A stretch of DNA of 64,000 bases from Leptotrichia hongkongensis (GTDB lineage: Bacteria; Fusobacteriota; Fusobacteriia; Fusobacteriales; Leptotrichiaceae), in contig NZ_JBGORW010000007.1 of assembly GCF_041538065.1 (NCBI RefSeq), forward strand, positions 62,001-126,000, given 5' to 3'. The notes beneath the pieces are model-generated. The model saw only the letters and a list, made by a program, of their open reading frames with translations. It was not told the DNA's origin and searched no databases. Of the stretch, positions 34,457-43,485 are shown in pieces. Every line of letters begins with the position of its first letter. Position 1 is the stretch's first letter. The position numbers were made by a program, and so were the translations under genes.

Positions 34457-35899
34457 ATGGAAAATATGAGTATATATTCAAATCCGTTGGCGGAAAGATA
34501 TTCGAGTAAGGAAATGTTGCATATTTTTTCACCTGAGTTTAAATTTAGAACTTGGAGAAAGTTGTGGATAAATTTGGCGGAGGCTGAGAAGGAACTTGGA
34601 CTTGATTTTATTACGGATGAGCAGATTGCGGAACTTAAAAAATTTAAAGATGATGTGAATTTTGAAGTTGCAGCAGAATTTGAGAAAAAATTGAGACACG
34701 ATGTGATGGCTCACGTTCATACTTATGGAGAACAGGCGAAAAATGCAAGAAAAATCATTCATTTGGGAGCGACAAGTGCGTATGTTGGGGATAATACTGA
34801 TTTGATTCAAATTAAGGAAGGACTTTTAGTTATTAAAAGAAGAATGCTTACTTTGATTGAAAAAATGAGAGATTTTGCATTGGAATATAAAGACTTGCCT
34901 ACTCTAGGATTTACGCATTTTCAGGCGGCACAGCTTACAACGGTTGGTAAAAGAGCGACATTGTGGCTTCATTCTTTGCTTCTTGATTTTGAAGAGCTGG
35001 AATTCAGACTTGAAAACTTGAGATTTAGAGGAGTTAAAGGGACTACTGGTACACAGGCTAGTTTTAAAGAGTTGTTTGAAGGAGATTTTGAAAAAGTAAA
35101 ACAGTTGGATGAACTGGTTACTGAGAAAGCTGGATTTGGTAAAAAACAAGGTGTTTCGGGGCAAACTTACGATAGAAAAGTAGATGCACAAATTTTGAAT
35201 TTATTGTCGAATATTGCTCAATCTTCTCATAAATTTACGAACGATTTTAGACTACTGCAGCATTTGAAGGAATTAGAAGAGCCATTTGAAAAAAATCAAA
35301 TTGGTTCAAGTGCGATGGCTTACAAGAGAAATCCGATGAGAAGTGAAAGAATTTCATCACTTGCCAAATACGTGATTTCAAGTTCACAAACAGGAGCATT
35401 AGTTTTTGCAACACAATGGTTTGAAAGAACATTGGATGATTCTGCAAGCAAAAGACTTTCAATTCCACAAGCATTTTTAGCAGTGGACGCAATTTTGATT
35501 ATTTGGCTTAACATTATGGACGGAGTTGTTGTTTATCCAAAAGTGATTGAAGCAAATATTCAAAAGGAATTACCATTTATGGCAACTGAAAACATCATTA
35601 TGGAATCAGTAAAAAAAGGAATGGATAGACAAGAAGTTCACGAAATCATAAGAGAACTTTCGATGGAAGAAACAAAGGAAATTAAATTGAACGGAAATCC
35701 TAACAGACTAATTGACAGAATTATAAAAGACGGAAGACTAGGACTTAAAGCGGAAGATATGGAAGGTATCTTGGTTTCTGCTAATTATACTGGATTTGCT
35801 GGACAGCAGACTGAGGATTTTGTGAAGAATGAGATTAATCCGATTTTGGATAAGTATAAGGATGAGATTGTGGAGGATAGGGAGGAATTGAGAGTTTAA
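34457..35899 (+). CDS. purB: Adenylosuccinate lyase
   Basis: 480 residues of the fumarase/aspartase superfamily. Cleaves adenylosuccinate to AMP and the SAICAR intermediate to AICAR. The superfamily signature GSSAMAYKRNPMRSE lies near residue 280 with the flexible catalytic Ser loop. HLGATSAYVGDNTD and THFQAAQLTTVGKRA carry the active-site His and Thr residues. The sequence resembles the longer, eukaryote-like PurB subgroup. Ribosome binding site AGGAGG. The vsr gene starts six bases after its stop. Confidence 0.97.
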   Translation: MENMSIYSNPLAERYSSKEMLHIFSPEFKFRTWRKLWINLAEAEKELGLDFITDEQIAELKKFKDDVNFEVAAEFEKKLRHDVMAHVHTYGEQAKNARKIIHLGATSAYVGDNTDLIQIKEGLLVIKRRMLTLIEKMRDFALEYKDLPTLGFTHFQAAQLTTVGKRATLWLHSLLLDFEELEFRLENLRFRGVKGTTGTQASFKELFEGDFEKVKQLDELVTEKAGFGKKQGVSGQTYDRKVDAQILNLLSNIAQSSHKFTNDFRLLQHLKELEEPFEKNQIGSSAMAYKRNPMRSERISSLAKYVISSSQTGALVFATQWFERTLDDSASKRLSIPQAFLAVDAILIIWLNIMDGVVVYPKVIEANIQKELPFMATENIIMESVKKGMDRQEVHEIIRELSMEETKEIKLNGNPNRLIDRIIKDGRLGLKAEDMEGILVSANYTGFAGQQTEDFVKNEINPILDKYKDEIVEDREELRV

Positions 35900-35905
35900 T
35901 AAAAA

Positions 35906-36406
35906 ATGAAAAAGAAAAAAACTCTCACAAGAAGCCAGAACATGGCAAGAATAAAATCTAAAAACACGAAACCTGAAATTTACATTCGAAAATTGCTTTA
36001 TAAAATGGGATATAGATACAGAATTAATTATTCGCAGCTTCCAGGAACACCTGATATTTTTATTTTGAAATATAATACTGCGATATTTGTAAATGGATGT
36101 TTTTGGCATAGACACGAAAATTGTAAAATTGCAACTTTTCCTAAGACGCATGCTGAATATTGGGAAAAGAAGTTTAGAAGAAATGTAGAGAGGGATATTG
36201 AGGTTCGTGAGAAGCTTTTTGAGATGGATGTTAGTGTTATTACAATTTGGGAATGTGAAGTCAACAAAATGCAACGAAATGAAGAATACAGAAAAAAATA
36301 TCTGAAAATTTTAAGAGATAGGATTGAAAGAGTTTTTAATTATGAGGAAGAGGATATTTCAGTACAAATGGAAGTTGCAGAGAAAAATAAAAAATATATG
36401 AAATAA
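35906..36406 (+). CDS. vsr: Very short patch repair (Vsr) endonuclease
   Basis: 166 residues. MARIKSKNTKPEIYIRKLL, GYRYRINYSQLPGTPDIFIL with the metal-binding Asp, and NGCFWHRHENCK with the zinc-site Cys and His residues are the Vsr signatures. Vsr nicks next to T in T:G mismatches produced by deamination of 5-methylcytosine. Vsr genes normally sit next to a cytosine-5 methyltransferase; none is present here. It begins six bases after purB and probably uses the end of that gene (GGAGG at 35881) for translation. Confidence 0.93.
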   Translation: MKKKKTLTRSQNMARIKSKNTKPEIYIRKLLYKMGYRYRINYSQLPGTPDIFILKYNTAIFVNGCFWHRHENCKIATFPKTHAEYWEKKFRRNVERDIEVREKLFEMDVSVITIWECEVNKMQRNEEYRKKYLKILRDRIERVFNYEEEDISVQMEVAEKNKKYMK

Positions 36407-36418
36407 GGAGATGATGCA

Positions 36419-37225
36419 GTGAAAAGCAAGTTATTATTAATTTTTTTAGTCTTGATATTATCTTTTAACATTTTTTCAAATACAAATTCTAAAGAAAAGT
36501 TTAAATTGGCAAAAACATATTTAGATCATAAAAATTATAGAGAAGCGGAAAAAATATACTTGGAATTGGCTAAGGAAAAAGATATTCATGCGATATATAA
36601 TTTAGGTTATCTTTATATGGAGCAAGGAAAAATAGTGGAAGGTGAAAAATATTATAAAATGGCTGCTGATATGGGGTATGATGATGCAATGTATAATCTA
36701 GCGATGTTTTACGATAGACAAAAAGATTTTGTTAAAGAAAAATTATATCTAGAGAAATTGGCTGAGAAAAATCAAAACGATGCAATATTCCAATTGGCTA
36801 TAATTTATAGACAAGAAAGAAATTATCAGAAGGCAGATGAACTTTATAAGAAATTATTAAAAGCAAAATACCAAGAAAGTGAAGTTTCTTATAATTTAGG
36901 GATTTCTTGTTATTATCAAAAAAAATACGATGAAGCAGAAAAATATTTTTTAAAAGCAATAGAATTAGGTAATAATGATGACCCAAAATATAATTTAGGT
37001 ATTTTATATAAAGTTCAAGGGAAATTTACACAAGCTAAAAAATATTTAATACCACTTGCTCAAAAAGGAAAAATAGATGCAATGATAAATATGGGAGCAA
37101 TTTATCGAGATGAAAAAGATTATAAAAATGCTAAAAAATATTATAAAATGGCGATGGATAAAGGTTCACGAGAAGCAGAGGCAGAATATAACACTATATT
37201 GATAATGGAAGAACACGGATTATAA
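36419..37225 (+). CDS. Secreted TPR/Sel1-like repeat protein
   Basis: 268 residues. Signal peptide (KSKLLLIFLVLILSFNIFS) followed by about seven 34-38-residue helical repeats of TPR/Sel1 type (for example YREAEKIYLELAKEKDIHAI, YDEAEKYFLKAIELGNN). It is likely a periplasmic scaffold for protein contacts. The start is GTG at 36419, since TAAGGAG ends 10 bases before it and the nearby ATGs are out of frame. The ribosome binding site overlaps the vsr stop, suggesting coupling to vsr. Confidence 0.82.
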   Translation: MKSKLLLIFLVLILSFNIFSNTNSKEKFKLAKTYLDHKNYREAEKIYLELAKEKDIHAIYNLGYLYMEQGKIVEGEKYYKMAADMGYDDAMYNLAMFYDRQKDFVKEKLYLEKLAEKNQNDAIFQLAIIYRQERNYQKADELYKKLLKAKYQESEVSYNLGISCYYQKKYDEAEKYFLKAIELGNNDDPKYNLGILYKVQGKFTQAKKYLIPLAQKGKIDAMINMGAIYRDEKDYKNAKKYYKMAMDKGSREAEAEYNTILIMEEHGL

Positions 37226-37249
37226 TATTTCATAAATTGCAATATTAAT

Positions 37250-37536
37250 TGTTTTTATTTTTGATACATCGGTCTTCTTTGGGTAAAATTCTCTCTCAGA
37301 AGACCGTTACTGTTTTCATTATATACTTGCCTGTTATGAATAGTAAGGAACTGCAAAATAGAAGTCTATTCTTATCTTCTTTACTTTTTTCCAGCATAAA
37401 AATTACTTATCTCTGTCTGATATGAAAATCTTAAAGACTCCTTTTGGGATACTGGTTATCAGCTGTTTTATTGCTTCCAGTATTAAATTTTTACTTTTTA
37501 TTTTACTTGATTTGACAGTACACCTGATTCGTAGTT
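37250..37536 (-). pseudogene. IS30-family transposase remnant
   Basis: Read on the minus strand from about 37530 down to 37250, three blocks of an IS30 transposase catalytic core appear in different frames. First, SKNLILEAIKQLITSIPKGV and FKIFISDRDK, ending in a stop, correspond to the second catalytic-Asp region. Then RIDFYFAVPYYS appears. Last, NGLLRE is followed, one frame over, by EFYPKKTDVS. No start, no terminal repeats and several frameshifts and stops: a decayed fragment only. It fills the gap between the TPR gene and the minus-strand operon. Confidence 0.8.
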
Positions 37537-37908
37537 TTAATCATATAAATAGAAATCCATTATTTGTAATAGCTCCCTAGAATTATCATCTATATTTTCA
37601 TTCGCTAATACATCCTTTATTTCCTCTTGCAATTTCATTCTGTCGTTTTTAAATTCTTCCTTTCTTTCAGCATCATAAGCCATATGTGCCATTCTTCCTA
37701 TTGCTGAAAATCCGAAAGTAAAATAATTAAAAATTGTTGTAAATCGTTTTTTCTTTTTAGTTCTTTTAAATTTCATATATTTTTTATCAATTGAACTTAT
37801 GTCTAGATTTTCTTGTTTTGCTGATTCAAAAAACTTTTCTAGCCTGCTTACACTATTTCTTGAAAATAATTCTAATCCACGTTCTATTAATTCCTTTACT
37901 TTTACCAT
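37537..37908 (-). CDS. Unknown small protein, fourth gene of the DUF4037/DUF4125 operon
   Basis: 123 residues, no signal peptide. Basic centre (KRTKKKKRFTTIFNYFTFGF) between helical, charged ends; a short hydrophobic patch IFNYFTFGFSAIG could be a membrane-contact segment. No family recognised. It starts 24 bp after the DUF4125 stop behind GAGGGAAG, so it is part of that operon. Its 3' end abuts the IS30 remnant, so the gene could be trimmed or could have an altered C-terminus. Confidence 0.65.
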   Translation of the reverse strand: MVKVKELIERGLELFSRNSVSRLEKFFESAKQENLDISSIDKKYMKFKRTKKKKRFTTIFNYFTFGFSAIGRMAHMAYDAERKEEFKNDRMKLQEEIKDVLANENIDDNSRELLQIMDFYLYD

Positions 37909-37932
37909 TTATCTTCCCTCCAACTTATAAAT

Positions 37933-38556
37933 TTATAAACTTTTTTCTGCTTCCTCAATAGAACTGTAACCCTTTTCCAGTACAATGTTTTCCAAATTAT
38001 TTTCTGCCAAGTTTATATTATTTGTAACACAACTTTGGATATACTCATAATATAATTTCAATGTTTTTACTGAATATGATGATAATTCTCCCTTCAAGTA
38101 AGTTTCAATTGAAGTATAGTTGGGTGTGTCATATTTTGAGTATAAAGGACGCCCTTTTGAAGTAACTTTTGGATATTTTTGTATTATTTCTTCTTCCCAA
38201 TGCAAATAAATTTCTACTATTTTTTGTACTAACTCTTCCTTTTCTTGTGAAATTTTAGGCAAATATTCCTTAATAATTTCGTATTCTTTTGGAGAGCTAT
38301 ATTTCATCATTCTGGCATATTTGTCCTGAACAATGTTTTCACCACGATGTTTTGCCAAAATCAAGTCTTCCAAATAACTTTCCAGAATTTCATCAGGCAA
38401 TGTTTCCCATTGGCTTCTTCTCATAATTTCAAATTCCTGTGGATTATCCTGACAATCAGCTCTTCCTTCCGTATGATGCACATTTTGAAAAAATTCCCAT
38501 TCCCTTTTTAAAATTTGCCGAATAAAACTTTCTTTTTTACTAATTTCTATTTCCAT
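37933..38556 (-). CDS. DUF4125 family protein
   Basis: 207 residues. It has the features I associate with DUF4125: REWEFFQNVHHTEGRADCQD, FEIMRRSQWETLPDEILESY, KYARMMKYSSPKEYEIIKEY and TSIETYLKGELSSYSVKTLK. The many invariant polar residues suggest an enzyme, but no reaction is known to me. No signal peptide. TTG at 38562 is in frame, but ATG at 38556 is correctly spaced from AGGAG. It lies 66 bp after the DUF4037 gene. These two families and a TPR protein recur together in Fusobacteria and Firmicutes as far as I recall. Confidence 0.8.
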   Translation of the reverse strand: MEIEISKKESFIRQILKREWEFFQNVHHTEGRADCQDNPQEFEIMRRSQWETLPDEILESYLEDLILAKHRGENIVQDKYARMMKYSSPKEYEIIKEYLPKISQEKEELVQKIVEIYLHWEEEIIQKYPKVTSKGRPLYSKYDTPNYTSIETYLKGELSSYSVKTLKLYYEYIQSCVTNNINLAENNLENIVLEKGYSSIEEAEKSL

Positions 38557-38622
38557 TTTCAATTCTCCTATTTTAAATCCAATATTCTTTAACTTTGTTG
38601 ATTATTTTAAAAATTTTCTATT

Positions 38623-39576
38623 TTAATCCATCGCAGGATTCCAGTTTCTTAATTTTTCATCTTCAATTTTATTTTGTACAAAAGGCCCATAATCCTGTAA
38701 AAAATCGCTTATTAATTGTCTTGGAACAATATCTTGATCTTTCATTTCCGAAATTACATCGGCACTTATTTCTTCAATAATTTGAAATTTTCGATTAACT
38801 GCACCATTTGGCAATTTTACCAGTTCTTCAATTAAAAAATAAGTTTTTTCTCCCAAGATTTTCAAGTTTTTTAAGGCTCTTGGCATCCATTTGTAAAAAA
38901 GTTTATATTTTTTATTTAATAAAAAAATTATATGTATTGCCTCATTTATAAATTCAGTTTCTGCCAGCCTTGCTGCCACAATTTCATTTCTTTTCATACA
39001 TCGTAAATAGTTATACTGCCCAGATTGTGCAATTTTCATACATCTTGTCGCAATTTTGTTAAGCCGTATATCTTCTGGAAAATATTTTTCCAAATCATTT
39101 CTAATTTTTGTGAATTGTCCTGAATTATCCATAAAAATTTCTCCATTAACCGCTGTTGCAAGCAATTCTTCTGGAATTAACCGCCAATCATATAAGTTCT
39201 CAGGTGCTTTCACATCTCCCAAAAACTTGAAAAACCAGTCTTCAATATTAAGAACACCACGCCGTCCATCCCCAAATTCGCTCACATTCAATGCTCTAAA
39301 TCCCAAAAATTCCTTTGGCAATTCATTAAGCCTTTTTTGCAAATTTAATCCATATTTTTCATAATCTTCTGAACTTAGCCAAATACAGCAGGATGGTCCA
39401 AAATCATGATCTTGTGAAATCTCATCATCAAATCCAAAACATTCTGAACCTTCCCCCGCAAGTCCAGCCGCCATTTTTTCAAAAACTTCTGGAAATTCAC
39501 TTTTTATAACTGGCAGATAAACTTCTTCAAAATATCTTTTTGAAAGTTCCAGCCCTTTTATTTTATTTGAATCCAT
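38623..39576 (-). CDS. DUF4037 protein with nucleotidyltransferase-like motif
   Basis: 317 residues. The N-terminal part holds GEGSECFGFDDEISQDHDFG, a Gly-Ser followed by spaced acidic residues and Asp-His-Asp, resembling the GS...DxD metal site of DNA polymerase-beta-type nucleotidyltransferases. The C-terminal half is helical (WMPRALKNLKILGEKTYFLI). DUF4037 proteins are predicted nucleotidyltransferases of unknown substrate. Ribosome binding site AAGGAGAAA. It is the second gene of the operon, 22 bp after the TPR gene. Confidence 0.82.
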   Translation of the reverse strand: MDSNKIKGLELSKRYFEEVYLPVIKSEFPEVFEKMAAGLAGEGSECFGFDDEISQDHDFGPSCCIWLSSEDYEKYGLNLQKRLNELPKEFLGFRALNVSEFGDGRRGVLNIEDWFFKFLGDVKAPENLYDWRLIPEELLATAVNGEIFMDNSGQFTKIRNDLEKYFPEDIRLNKIATRCMKIAQSGQYNYLRCMKRNEIVAARLAETEFINEAIHIIFLLNKKYKLFYKWMPRALKNLKILGEKTYFLIEELVKLPNGAVNRKFQIIEEISADVISEMKDQDIVPRQLISDFLQDYGPFVQNKIEDEKLRNWNPAMD

Positions 39577-39598
39577 TTTTTCTCCTTATTCCAAAAAA

Positions 39599-40429
39599 TT
39601 AAATCATTTTTTCCTTTACAACTTCAATATTTTCCAAAATATTTTTGTAATTATTGCTTTCTTTCCCAAACGTCTTTTCACAAATTTCAGCACTTTTCTC
39701 AAATAACTCCAATGCTTTTTCATATTCATTTTCTGCAAAATAAAAAGTTGCCATATTGTTAAGGACTGCTGCATACAAGTTATGAGTTTTTCCAACTTCC
39801 TTTTCAATTAGTTCCAGTGATTTTTGCAAATATTCTTCTGCTTTTTCTTTATTTTTTACTTTCAAGTAAGGCTGTACAAGGTTACTTAACGTAATTGCAT
39901 ACTGAATAGGATTTTCTCCAACTTTTTCCAATACTTCCAGACTTTTTTCCTGCAACTCAATCGCTTCCTCGTATCTTTCAAGCTCCTGATAAAATAAAGC
40001 CAAATTATTACATACGCTTGCATAAACATAATCATTCTGCAAATTATTACTTTCATAAATTTTCATAGTATTAAGATAAATATTTTCTATGTCATCATAC
40101 TTTTTCATAAATCTGTAAACTTCAGCTAGGTTCAGGCTGCAAGTCGCATAAGGAATACTGTCTTTGCCATACTTTTTCTCAATAAAGCCTTGTGCTTTCA
40201 GCAAAGCATCTTTTGCCGTGTCAAACTCTCCAACATATTTAAGAGTTCCCCCAACTTCATTCAAAATTTGAATATTTTCATCACTTTCCTCACCAAAAAC
40301 CTCTTCTGTAAGTTCTGCTAATTCCTTTAATACTTTAACCTCTTCCACAACATTCCCCTGCTGCATAAGTTCTTTTCTTAAGTTTGTCAATTCATTTATT
40401 CTAACTTTTTTTTCAAATATATTTGACAT
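39599..40429 (-). CDS. Tetratricopeptide-repeat protein
   Basis: 276 residues, cytoplasmic, with about five TPR units of the kinesin-light-chain style (42 residues), such as YVYASVCNNLALFYQELERY and NLYAAVLNNMATFYFAENEY. It likely acts as the protein-binding partner for the downstream DUF4037 and DUF4125 proteins. First gene of a four-gene minus-strand operon, divergent from the CDF exporter with about 250 bp between them. Ribosome binding site AAAGGAGAAA. Confidence 0.85.
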   Translation of the reverse strand: MSNIFEKKVRINELTNLRKELMQQGNVVEEVKVLKELAELTEEVFGEESDENIQILNEVGGTLKYVGEFDTAKDALLKAQGFIEKKYGKDSIPYATCSLNLAEVYRFMKKYDDIENIYLNTMKIYESNNLQNDYVYASVCNNLALFYQELERYEEAIELQEKSLEVLEKVGENPIQYAITLSNLVQPYLKVKNKEKAEEYLQKSLELIEKEVGKTHNLYAAVLNNMATFYFAENEYEKALELFEKSAEICEKTFGKESNNYKNILENIEVVKEKMI

Positions 40430-40609
40430 TTTATATTTCTCCTTTATATTAATTTTATTATTTAATTTTTATGTTATAAAAGTATGATTTGAATCCATTT
40501 TAATTATTATTTCTAACAAAAGTTTACCATACAAAATTGCAATCTGCAACAATATTAAAAATAATTTTAAGATTTCAAAATAGTTTTACTATAAAATAAA
40601 ATTATGTTG

Positions 40610-40638
40610 TTGAAATAAAAAAACTCCTATTATATAAT
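40610..40638 (+). promoter_or_regulatory. Promoter of the CDF exporter gene
   Basis: TTGAAA (40610-40615), a 17-base spacer and TATAAT (40633-40638), 44 bp before the ATG. Confidence 0.65.
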
Positions 40639-40681
40639 AAAAATAGATTAAATATTTTTAGTGGAAAGAGGGAAAGATAAT

Positions 40682-41602
40682 ATGGATAAAGAAAAAATAG
40701 ATTTTAAGTACCATCATATAAAACATTACAAATATCAGGCGCAATCAAAGAAAACTTTGATAACTTCAATTTTGTTGACGCTATTTTTTGCTTTAGTTGA
40801 ATTATTTGGTGGAATATTTAGTGGTTCACTTGCACTTATTTCAGATTCATTTCATATGTTTTCGGATGTTATTGCACTTTTGTTCAGCATTATAGCAGTA
40901 TTTTATTCAGCCAAAAAGCCAAACAAAAATTTTACTTATGGATTTTTGAGAATTGAGATAATTTCTGCATTCATAAATGGACTGGCTCTTATGATAATTT
41001 CGGTTGGAATAGTTATTGAGGCTATAAAACGGCTTTTCAATCCAGAGCATGTTGATTTTTTTACAATGTTTACAATTGCAGTAATCGGACTTTTGGTTAA
41101 TATAATACTTATGTTTGTACTTATGAAAAGTTTGAAAAAAGAAAATAATCTTAATGTAAAAAGTGCATTATGGCATTTTTTAGGTGATACACTAAATTCG
41201 GTTGGAGTTATAATTGCTGCGATTATTTTAAAATTAACTAACCTTGTTATTTTTGACATAATAATAAGTGTGATTATAAGCGTTGTTATTTTTACTGGGG
41301 GATTAAAAATTGCAAAAGAAGCATTTTTTATTTTAATGGAAGCTGTTCCCAGCGATTTAGATATCGATGAAATTTATGCTAAAATTTTGACAATTGATAA
41401 GATAAAGGATATTCATGAATTCCATTTATGGAATATTTCTGAAGAAAATATAAGTATCTCATTTCATATTTTACTTGATGAGTATAATGGTGTAAATGAT
41501 TACGAGATTGTAAATGATGTGGTAGAACTTTTGAAAAATGAATACGGAATAGAACATGTGACAGTTCAAATTGAAAATCCTGAAATAAATCCACATTTTT
41601 AA
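40682..41602 (+). CDS. Cation diffusion facilitator (CDF) metal exporter
   Basis: 306 residues with six TM helices and a cytoplasmic C-terminal domain. TM2 has SDSFHMFSDVIAL and TM5 HFLGDTLNSVGV, giving the paired His/Asp metal site (HxxxD twice) typical of zinc-type CDFs. The C-terminal domain includes IKDIHEFHLWNIS. It exports Zn2+ or a similar divalent ion by proton antiport. A GTG at 40661 is in frame; ATG at 40682 follows GAGGGAAAG and is preferred. A tail-to-tail terminator separates it from the peptidase gene. Confidence 0.92.
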   Translation: MDKEKIDFKYHHIKHYKYQAQSKKTLITSILLTLFFALVELFGGIFSGSLALISDSFHMFSDVIALLFSIIAVFYSAKKPNKNFTYGFLRIEIISAFINGLALMIISVGIVIEAIKRLFNPEHVDFFTMFTIAVIGLLVNIILMFVLMKSLKKENNLNVKSALWHFLGDTLNSVGVIIAAIILKLTNLVIFDIIISVIISVVIFTGGLKIAKEAFFILMEAVPSDLDIDEIYAKILTIDKIKDIHEFHLWNISEENISISFHILLDEYNGVNDYEIVNDVVELLKNEYGIEHVTVQIENPEINPHF

Positions 41603-41642
41603 CATATACTTTTAAAAGTGATAGAAATTTAACTGTAAGAGA

Positions 41643-41674
41643 AAAAGCTGACATTTAGCCAGCTTTTGTTTTTT
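41643..41674 (+). terminator. Convergent terminator
   Basis: AAAAGCTG (41643-41650) pairs with CAGCTTTT (41660-41667), with T-runs on the plus side and a shorter T-run on the minus side, so it can serve both the CDF gene and the minus-strand amidase gene. Confidence 0.8.
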
Positions 41675-41682
41675 TATAGAGA

Positions 41683-42411
41683 TTAATCATTGCAACTTTC
41701 AATAAATTTATCAAAAATCTTCTGCATTTTCTCATTTCCACGAACTGCCATCATTTCAGGATGCCATTGTACTGCATAAAAGAATTTATGATTTTTATTT
41801 TGAAAAGCTTCTATTATACCATCATTTGCTTTTGCAATAGAAGTCAAATTATTTCCCAAATCTTTTATCATTTGATGATGATAAGAATTAATTCTTGTTT
41901 TTTCACCAAAAATTTCAAATAAAATATTGTCTTTTTCAATATTAATATCGTGTGTAGGCAAGTCAGGAAGCCACTTTTGCATGTGATTAATAGTTGTTCC
42001 TGTATATTTTACATCTTGATACAAACTTCCGCCAAAATAAATATTTGCAATTTGCAATCCACGGCAAATCCCCAAAATAGGCTTTCCAGTTTTTATAAAT
42101 TCATCTAAAATTTCAAGTTCAAATTTATCTCGCTCTGGTGTAATGCTTCCAACTTCCTGCAGACAGTCCTCTCCATATAAAATCGGATTAGGATCCCCTC
42201 CCCCAGAAAGTAAAAGACCATCTAAATGCTGAATTTGTTCCCTTATAACTTCCATATTTTCTGTTATTGGCAAAATAAACGGTATTCCTCCAGCATTTAT
42301 AACAGCTTTACTGTAATCCACAGAAACTATTGTCTTATGATCATTCAGTCTGTTCGGGTTTAATTCCAGCGAAGTAGTAATTCCTATAATTGGTTTTCTT
42401 TTATTGTTCAT
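41683..42411 (-). CDS. Gamma-glutamyl-gamma-aminobutyrate hydrolase-like peptidase (C26)
   Basis: 242-residue class I glutamine-amidotransferase-like hydrolase. The nucleophile Cys lies in GICRGLQIAN and the His/Glu pair in QWHPEMMA; LLLSGGGDPNPILYG is the typical oxyanion region. PuuD-like enzymes cleave gamma-glutamyl bonds, for example in polyamine breakdown or peptidoglycan fragments. No putrescine pathway genes are nearby; the neighbours are dipeptidase and LD-carboxypeptidase genes, suggesting peptide or cell-wall recycling (inference). Ribosome binding site AAAGGAAC. Confidence 0.88.
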   Translation of the reverse strand: MNNKRKPIIGITTSLELNPNRLNDHKTIVSVDYSKAVINAGGIPFILPITENMEVIREQIQHLDGLLLSGGGDPNPILYGEDCLQEVGSITPERDKFELEILDEFIKTGKPILGICRGLQIANIYFGGSLYQDVKYTGTTINHMQKWLPDLPTHDINIEKDNILFEIFGEKTRINSYHHQMIKDLGNNLTSIAKANDGIIEAFQNKNHKFFYAVQWHPEMMAVRGNEKMQKIFDKFIESCND

Positions 42412-42451
42412 TTATTAAGTTCCTTTCTTTTCTCAATTTTACTATTATTTT

Positions 42452-43435
42452 TTATTTAAAATTTCTCACTCTTCCAAAAAAGTCAATAAAATTTTTATAA
42501 GTTACCATCTCAATCTCATTTTCAGAATATCCTCTTTTTTTCAAGGCTTTTTTCACATTTCCTAACTCTGTAACATCGTGAAGACCAAGAAGTCCATCAG
42601 GCTCTTCTCCTTCTGGAGTATAATATTCCGCAAAGTCAAGTCCAAATCCGACTTTATCCAGTCCAATTTTTTCAGCTACGTACTCTAAATGATTTAAAAG
42701 CATTTCTAGATTTTTCTCATTTTCATTTTGGCTAACAAAATTATGGTAACTGTTCATTCCAACCATTCCCCCTCGCTCACCAATACATAAAATTTGATCA
42801 TCAGTCAAATTTCTCATTGACGGACAAAGGCTTCTGGCATTAGAATGTGAAGCAAAAAAAGGTTTTTTGGAATGTTTGGCAATATCCCAGAATGTTTTAT
42901 CGTTGGCATGCGAAACATCAAGCAGGATTCCCAATTCATTAATTATTCTCACAGCATCAATTCCAAGTGAAGTCAATCCCCTGTTTTTATCTCCGCTCTG
43001 TCCTGTTGCAAAAGCGTTTGTTTCATTCCAAGTCATTCCAATATGTCGCACACCAAGCTGATTTAATAAATAAATATAATCAAGTTTATCTCCAATCCCT
43101 GGGAGCCCTTCTATCCCAAGCATAACTCCAAATTTTTTCTCTTCTTCCTTAACATTTTCCCAATTTTCAAAAATTTTAAAATCAGATGGCTCTTTTATAA
43201 CCTTTATCAAATCTTTTGCGTGATACAATTCTTCAGTCATCGCTCGTAAATCCGCAAAAAAATATTCTTCAGCATTCTCCACTTCATTCACATTCAAATA
43301 AATAACAAAAATTCCTCCAGAAAGCCCTCCTTTTAAGAATTTTTCCTTGTACTTATTTCTGATAACATCTTTATTTCCCTTCTGATATTCCCAGAAATTA
43401 TCTGTCCACACATCTGCATGCATATCAAAAAACAT
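42452..43435 (-). CDS. Membrane dipeptidase family (M19) peptidase
   Basis: 327 residues. The binuclear zinc site of renal dipeptidases is visible: FDMHADVW (His and Asp), GIEG (bridging Glu), LLDVSHAN and FFASHSNARSL (His ligands) and GFGLDFAEY (Asp). It hydrolyses dipeptides, including those with a D-residue at the C-terminal side. No signal peptide, so it acts in the cytoplasm despite the family name. It lies between the C26 and S66 peptidases in one minus-strand run. Ribosome binding site AGAAGGAAA. Confidence 0.92.
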   Translation of the reverse strand: MFFDMHADVWTDNFWEYQKGNKDVIRNKYKEKFLKGGLSGGIFVIYLNVNEVENAEEYFFADLRAMTEELYHAKDLIKVIKEPSDFKIFENWENVKEEEKKFGVMLGIEGLPGIGDKLDYIYLLNQLGVRHIGMTWNETNAFATGQSGDKNRGLTSLGIDAVRIINELGILLDVSHANDKTFWDIAKHSKKPFFASHSNARSLCPSMRNLTDDQILCIGERGGMVGMNSYHNFVSQNENEKNLEMLLNHLEYVAEKIGLDKVGFGLDFAEYYTPEGEEPDGLLGLHDVTELGNVKKALKKRGYSENEIEMVTYKNFIDFFGRVRNFK

Positions 43436-43485
43436 TGATTTTTCCTTCTTTCTATGTAAATTTATTTATACTTTTTTCTGTACTT

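Noticed and set aside
37270..37306. Strong hairpin CGGTCTTCT...AGAAGACCG as a terminator after the TPR gene
   Set aside because: No real T-run follows on either strand, and the sequence encodes a conserved IS30 transposase segment on the minus strand.
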